Assembly (NCBI GenBank): GCA_035461525.1
Contig: DATHVD010000106.1
Span: forward strand, 1 to 12,085
Source of the DNA: JAIBJN01 sp035461525
GTDB taxonomy: Bacteria > Actinomycetota > Thermoleophilia > Gaiellales > Gaiellaceae
Direction: 5' to 3'
Length of the DNA stretch: 12,085 nucleotides
Of the stretch, positions 8,903 to 12,085 are shown in pieces. The position numbers and the translations under genes are program-made. Position 1 is the stretch's first letter. The number at the start of each line of letters is the position of its first letter. The notes beneath the pieces were generated by a model. The model was not told the DNA's origin and ran no database searches. It was given only the letters and a program-made list of their open reading frames with translations.

Positions 8903-8924
8903 TCGGCAACTATACGCCGGTTCC
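8884..8924. repeat. Three CGGTTCC heptamers over the M6 peptidase promoter
   Basis: CGGTTCC occurs on the plus strand at 8884-8890, 8892-8898 and 8918-8924, all in the same orientation. The last lies in the promoter spacer and the first two just past the expected transcription start. Spacing is 8 and 26 bases. This is a likely operator layout for an unidentified regulator, since direct repeats straddling the -10 box would block or guide RNA polymerase. Confidence 0.45.
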
Positions 8925-8939
8925 CGGTGGAAATGTCAA
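8909..8939 (-). promoter_or_regulatory. Sigma70-type promoter for the M6 peptidase unit
   Basis: On the minus strand a perfect TTGACA (8939-8934) is followed by a 19-base spacer and TATAGT (8914-8909), one mismatch from TATAAT. It lies 15 bases past the comF stop and points at the peptidase gene. The spacer is two bases longer than ideal, which often goes with activator dependence or weak basal activity. In such a GC-rich sequence these two AT-rich boxes stand out. Confidence 0.65.
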
Positions 8940-8954
8940 GCCACGCACGCGCTC

Positions 8955-9668
8955 TCAGCGGCGAACCGTGCGGGCGAACGCGACGACGTGAACGGCCCGC
9001 GAGCCGCCGCGCCGGAGCGCGGCCGCGGCCGCCGCCGTGGTCGCGCCCGTCGTGTAGACGTCGTCCACGAGGCCGACCGCCCGGGGCGTCTCCCCCGCGG
9101 CCCGGAAGGCGTCCCGAACGTTCGCCCGCCTCTCCGCCCGCGGGAGCCCGCGCTGCGGCCTGACGACGCGGTCCCGCCGGAGGAGCGCCGCGGCGGGGAG
9201 CTCCCAGCGGGCGGCGAGCGCCCGCGCGAGCTCCTCGGCCGGGTTCCCGCCGCGCCACCCGATCCGGTCGCCGTCGCCGGGCACCCACGCGAGTGCGTCG
9301 ACGGCGGGTCGCGGCGCCACGTCCTCGACGAGGTCGGCCGCGAGCACCGCCGCGCGGCGGAGGCCGCGCTCCTTCCACGCGCGCACGAGGGCGCGGGCGG
9401 GCCCGTCGTAGGCGACCGCCGCGCGCGCCGAGGCGAACGCGAGCCGCCGCCCCGTGCACTCGGCGCACCGCTCCACCGGCCACGCGGTCGGGCAGCCGCA
9501 ACGCGCGCAGAGCGCCCCGCCCAGGAGCAGGAGCCCCGCGCGGCAGTCGCCGCAGAAGAGCTCCTCACCGCCTCCGCAGGCGACGCAGCGCTCCGGGAAG
9601 AGAAGCGCTGCGAGGGCCGAGCCGAGACCGGATCCCACGCCGGACCTGGATAGCGCGCGCAGGCGCAC
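8955..9668 (-). CDS. ComF family protein (zinc finger plus phosphoribosyltransferase domain)
   Basis: ComF proteins are cytoplasmic; in naturally competent bacteria they help take transformed DNA into the recombination machinery, and in others the role is unclear. The 237 residues show two zinc-binding Cys clusters (Cys28/31/39/42 and Cys54/57/68/71) and a type I phosphoribosyltransferase domain with the PRPP-binding loop VGLVDDVYTTGAT at 198-210. The preceding RPQRGLPRAERRANVRDAF (170-188) is typical of the family. The start is GTG 9668; GTG 9638 is an alternative and neither has a clear Shine-Dalgarno. The gene follows the nucleotidyltransferase by 57 bases that hold two overlapping hairpins. 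No other competence gene is in the window, so a competence role is not supported here beyond family membership. Confidence 0.92.
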   Translation of the reverse strand: MRLRALSRSGVGSGLGSALAALLFPERCVACGGGEELFCGDCRAGLLLLGGALCARCGCPTAWPVERCAECTGRRLAFASARAAVAYDGPARALVRAWKERGLRRAAVLAADLVEDVAPRPAVDALAWVPGDGDRIGWRGGNPAEELARALAARWELPAAALLRRDRVVRPQRGLPRAERRANVRDAFRAAGETPRAVGLVDDVYTTGATTAAAAAALRRGGSRAVHVVAFARTVRR

Positions 9669-9688
9669 GCGTGGCGCGCGGACCGTGC

Positions 9689-9716
9689 CGGAAGCCCACC
9701 CTTCCGCGCCGGAAGG
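9689..9716 (-). terminator. Two mutually exclusive hairpins between the nucleotidyltransferase gene and comF
   Basis: On the minus strand CCTTCCG, loop GCG, CGGAAGG forms a 7-bp stem (9716-9700) starting 9 bases past the nucleotidyltransferase stop. The second arm can instead pair with CTTCCG further on (9694-9689) across a 6-base loop. Only one of the two stems can form at a time. There is no T-run. It may be a weak terminator or attenuator before comF. Confidence 0.4.
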
Positions 9717-9725
9717 CGCGCGCCG

Positions 9726-10748
9726 CTACGAGACGGCGACCGGGTAGCGGAGGATGCTCTCGGCGAGCTTGGAGGCGTCGCCGAAGATGCCGGCGATGGC
9801 GAGCCCCTCGTCCGGGACGACGCTGCCGGGAAGAAGCGCAGCCCGCCGGATCGCGGCGGCCTTGCCGACGTGGCAGTCGGCGCCGATCGCCGCCGGGCCA
9901 CGGATCTGCGCGTCGGCCTCGACCGTCACGTTCGGGCCGAGGACGACCGGCCCGTCGATGGTCGCGGTCGCGTCGACGCGGCAGCCCTCCTCCGCCCAGA
10001 CCCCGGGGGCGATCTCCTCCCCGGGGACGACGACGCGGACGTGCCCGAGCACGGCATCGAGGATCGTGTTGCGGAGCTCGTCCAGGTCGCCGACGTCGTT
10101 CCAGTAGGCCATCGTCGTGTAGGCGTAGATCTCCTCGCCCGCGGCGACGAGCGCGGGCCAGACGTCCTCGCCGAAGTCGTAGAAGACGCCCTCCGGGATC
10201 CGCTCGAGCAGCTCGGGCTCGATCACGTAGATGCCGCAGTTGGCGAGGTCGGAGCGCGCCTCCTCGCGCCGCGGCTTCTCCTGGAACCCGCGCACGCGCG
10301 TGTCGCGGTCGAGGATGACGACGCCGTAGCTCGACGGGTCGGCGACCGGCTTCACCGTCAGCGTGGCGAGCGCCCCGGTGCGCTGGTGGTGGCCGAGGAG
10401 CGCCGTCAGGTCGACGTCGTGGAGGCCGTCGCCCGACGTGATCAGGATCGTCTCGTCGCCCCAGTGGCCCTGCAGCTTCTTCGTCCCGCCCGCCGTGCCG
10501 AGGAGCTCGGGCTCGTGCGACCACAGGATCGACATGCCGAGCGCCGAGCCGTCGCCGAAGTAGCGCTGGATCATCTCCGGGAACGCGTGCAGGTTGATGC
10601 CGACGTGGGTGACGTCGTGGCGGCGGAGGAGGTTGAGGAGGTGGTGCAGGACCGGCCTGTTGGCCACCGGCATCATCGGCTTCGGGAGGAAGTCGGTGAG
10701 CGGGCGCAGCCGCGTGCCGAGGCCTGCCGCCATCACCATCGCCTTCAT
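9726..10748 (-). CDS. Sugar-1-phosphate nucleotidyltransferase with left-handed beta-helix tail
   Basis: This enzyme joins a sugar-1-phosphate to an NTP to give an NDP-sugar and pyrophosphate. The 340 residues begin MKAMVMAAGLGTRLRPLT, the nucleotide-binding signature, followed by PKPMMPVANRP (22-32). SGDGLHDVDL (105-114) holds the metal-binding Asp, and GFQEKP is at 154-159. NCGIYVIEPELL (170-181) and WNDVGDLDEL (216-225) complete the catalytic domain (1 to about 235). Residues 240-320 carry loose hexapeptide repeats (IDGPVVLGPNVTVEADA) of a left-handed beta-helix. The subtype (mannose-1-phosphate guanylyltransferase, glucose-1-phosphate thymidylyl- or uridylyltransferase) cannot be settled by eye. 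ATG 10748 overlaps the mtnA stop (ATGA), with GGAGG 7 bases upstream, so it is translationally coupled to mtnA. Confidence 0.93.
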   Translation of the reverse strand: MKAMVMAAGLGTRLRPLTDFLPKPMMPVANRPVLHHLLNLLRRHDVTHVGINLHAFPEMIQRYFGDGSALGMSILWSHEPELLGTAGGTKKLQGHWGDETILITSGDGLHDVDLTALLGHHQRTGALATLTVKPVADPSSYGVVILDRDTRVRGFQEKPRREEARSDLANCGIYVIEPELLERIPEGVFYDFGEDVWPALVAAGEEIYAYTTMAYWNDVGDLDELRNTILDAVLGHVRVVVPGEEIAPGVWAEEGCRVDATATIDGPVVLGPNVTVEADAQIRGPAAIGADCHVGKAAAIRRAALLPGSVVPDEGLAIAGIFGDASKLAESILRYPVAVS

Positions 10749-11680
10749 CGCGCGGCCTCCACGGGGCGGAGGGCGGCGAGCGACTCGCCATACGGAGCAC
10801 GGTGGACGCCCGCCTCGGTGACGATCGCGGTCACGAGCTCCGCCGGGGTGACGTCGAAGGCCGGGTTCCGCGCCGCGAAGCGCTCCGTCACCTCGCCCGG
10901 GTCGCGCTCCTCGATCGGGATCACGTCGCCGGACGCCGCGTCGGGGTCGACGGTCGAGCTCGGCGCGACGACGTAGAACGGGATCTCGTGACGCGCCGCC
11001 AGCACGGCGAGCCCGTACGTGCCGACCTTGTTCGCCACGTCGCCGTTCCGCGCGATCCGGTCGGCGCCCGTGAGGACGGCGTTCACCTCGCCGCGGGCCA
11101 TGAGCGAGCCGGCGGCGGCGTCCGCCACGACCGCGTGCGGGACGCCGGCGCGCTCGAGCTCCCAGGCCGTCAGGCGGGCGCCCTGGAGCAGCGGCCTCGT
11201 CTCGTCGACGAAGACGTGGGCGACGAGGCCGCGGGCGAACCCCTCCCGGATGGCGCCGAGCGCGCTGCCGACGCCGCCCGTGGCGAGCGCGCCGGCGTTG
11301 CAGTGCGTGAGCGCGCGCGTGCCCGAGTGGAGCAGGCCGGCGGCGTGCGCGGCCATGCGGCGGCAGCGGTCGACCTCCTCCTCGTGCAGCGCCCGCGCAC
11401 GGGCCGCGAGAGCCGCGGGGTCCTGCCGGCCGCGGCGCATCTCCGCGATCGCCCAGGGCAGGTTCACCGCCGTCGGCCGGGACGCGAGCAGGACCGCCGC
11501 GGCCTCGTCGAGGTCCTCGCCGCGCGCGGCCGCGAGCGCGTAGCCGTACGCGGCGGCGACGCCGATGGCCGGCGCGCCGCGCACGGCCAGCGTCCGGATC
11601 GCCTTCGCCACGTCCGTGGCGGAGCGACACTCGAGCTCGACGACCTCGCCGGGAAGCCGGCGCTGGTCGAGGACGATCAC
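10745..11680 (-). CDS. mtnA: S-methyl-5-thioribose-1-phosphate isomerase
   Basis: MtnA converts methylthioribose-1-phosphate to methylthioribulose-1-phosphate in the methionine salvage pathway, in the cytoplasm. Motifs are LDQRRLPGEVVELECRS at the N-terminus, VRGAPAIGVAAAYG (33-46), HCNAGALATGG with the catalytic Cys (127 when counted from GTG 11680), and GADRIARNGDVANKVGTYG with the catalytic Asp (207). GTG 11680 gives 311 residues, short for the family, and it lies in the strand normally preceded by another ten or more residues. The frame stays open upstream and coding-like (DLQPGEILRLEPEAV). The only start-like codon there is CTG 11752, preceded by AAGGGA at 8 bases, giving 335 residues. 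I list the GTG form but think translation starts upstream. The stop overlaps the nucleotidyltransferase ATG. Confidence 0.93.
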   Translation of the reverse strand: MIVLDQRRLPGEVVELECRSATDVAKAIRTLAVRGAPAIGVAAAYGYALAAARGEDLDEAAAVLLASRPTAVNLPWAIAEMRRGRQDPAALAARARALHEEEVDRCRRMAAHAAGLLHSGTRALTHCNAGALATGGVGSALGAIREGFARGLVAHVFVDETRPLLQGARLTAWELERAGVPHAVVADAAAGSLMARGEVNAVLTGADRIARNGDVANKVGTYGLAVLAARHEIPFYVVAPSSTVDPDAASGDVIPIEERDPGEVTERFAARNPAFDVTPAELVTAIVTEAGVHRAPYGESLAALRPVEAAR

Positions 11681-11754
11681 CGCCTCCGGCTCGAGCCGGA
11701 GGATCTCGCCTGGCTGGAGGTCCTTCGCGGGAAAATGCGCCGCATTCTCCAGTG

Positions 11755-12085
11755 CTACGTCCCTTCGTCCCAGGAGGCGAGGTACCTCGCCTGCTCCTCC
11801 GTGAGCTCGTCGATGTCGACGCCCATGCTCTCCAGCTTGAGACGCGCGATCTCGCGATCGATCTCCTCCGGGACGTCGTAGACATGGGGCTCGAGCTCGG
11901 AGGCGTTGGCGATCACGTGCTCGACCGAGAGCGCCTGGTTGGCGAAGCTCATGTCCATGACCGCGGCCGGGTGGCCCTCGGCGGCCCCGAGATTGACGAG
12001 GCGACCCTCCGCGATGAGATGGATCTTCTTGCCGCCGAGGTCGAACTCCTGGACGTTCTCGCGGACCTCGCGCACGTGGCCCTCG
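11755..12085 (-). CDS. ahcY: S-adenosylhomocysteine hydrolase (C-terminal part, enters from off the window)
   Basis: This NAD-dependent cytoplasmic enzyme splits S-adenosylhomocysteine into adenosine and homocysteine, clearing the inhibitor left by methyl transfer. About 110 C-terminal codons are present. They include LIAEGRLVNLGAAEGHPAAVMDMSFANQALS, the best conserved C-terminal stretch of the family (start of the gene is off the window). The protein ends LTEEQARYLASWDEGT and lacks the further GP(Y/F)KPxHYRY-type tail, whose Lys and Tyr reach into the NAD site of the neighbouring subunit in eukaryotic and many bacterial enzymes. It is therefore the short-tailed form known from archaea and Thermotoga. 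The next gene, mtnA, follows directly or overlaps the intergenic stretch, fitting shared control of S-adenosylmethionine by-product recycling. Confidence 0.95.
   Translation of the reverse strand, partial: EGHVREVRENVQEFDLGGKKIHLIAEGRLVNLGAAEGHPAAVMDMSFANQALSVEHVIANASELEPHVYDVPEEIDREIARLKLESMGVDIDELTEEQARYLASWDEGT

Overview
The window is very GC-rich and every gene I can support lies on the minus strand, so transcription runs from high to low coordinates. GC-rich third codon positions, GTG starts, the prfB-ftsE pair and the protein sequences suggest an actinobacterium. A deep-branching lineage such as Thermoleophilia is my best guess, but this is inference and was not checked by a search.

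Layout in the direction of transcription (right to left). (1) 12085-8955 is a tight run: the C-terminal end of S-adenosylhomocysteine hydrolase (ahcY), methylthioribose-1-phosphate isomerase (mtnA), a sugar-phosphate nucleotidyltransferase with a left-handed beta-helix tail (its start overlaps the mtnA stop), and a ComF-type phosphoribosyltransferase protein. The first two genes belong to S-adenosylmethionine by-product recycling. (2) 8954-6438 opens with a TTGACA/TATAGT promoter overlaid by three CGGTTCC heptamers. A leader of about 270 nt follows, ending in a possible 14-residue leader peptide coupled to a secreted M6-type metallopeptidase. A perfect 15-bp hairpin closes the unit. (3) 6437-5389 holds a thioredoxin-fold lipoprotein and a small Asp-rich exported protein, overlapping by 4 bp. 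(4) 5337-1551 encodes long-form ribosome hibernation factor HPF, an unrecognised acidic 179-residue protein, and SecA. A hairpin followed by TTTT lies after secA. (5) 1378-1 holds prfB (release factor 2), which is expressed only through a +1 programmed frameshift at CTT TGA C, and the start of ftsE, apparently with an acidic, Pro-rich N-terminal extension.

Most of the window is conserved housekeeping: methyl-cycle salvage, ribosome hibernation, protein export, translation termination and cell division. I see no mobile element, CRISPR array, tRNA, rRNA or phage gene. The least explained parts are the acidic protein between hpf and secA, the M6 peptidase promoter and leader, the peptidase/thioredoxin/Asp-rich envelope group, and several unusual translation starts (ftsE, mtnA, prfB). 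The only gene-free stretch longer than 300 bases is 8636-8954, which holds the M6 promoter and leader.
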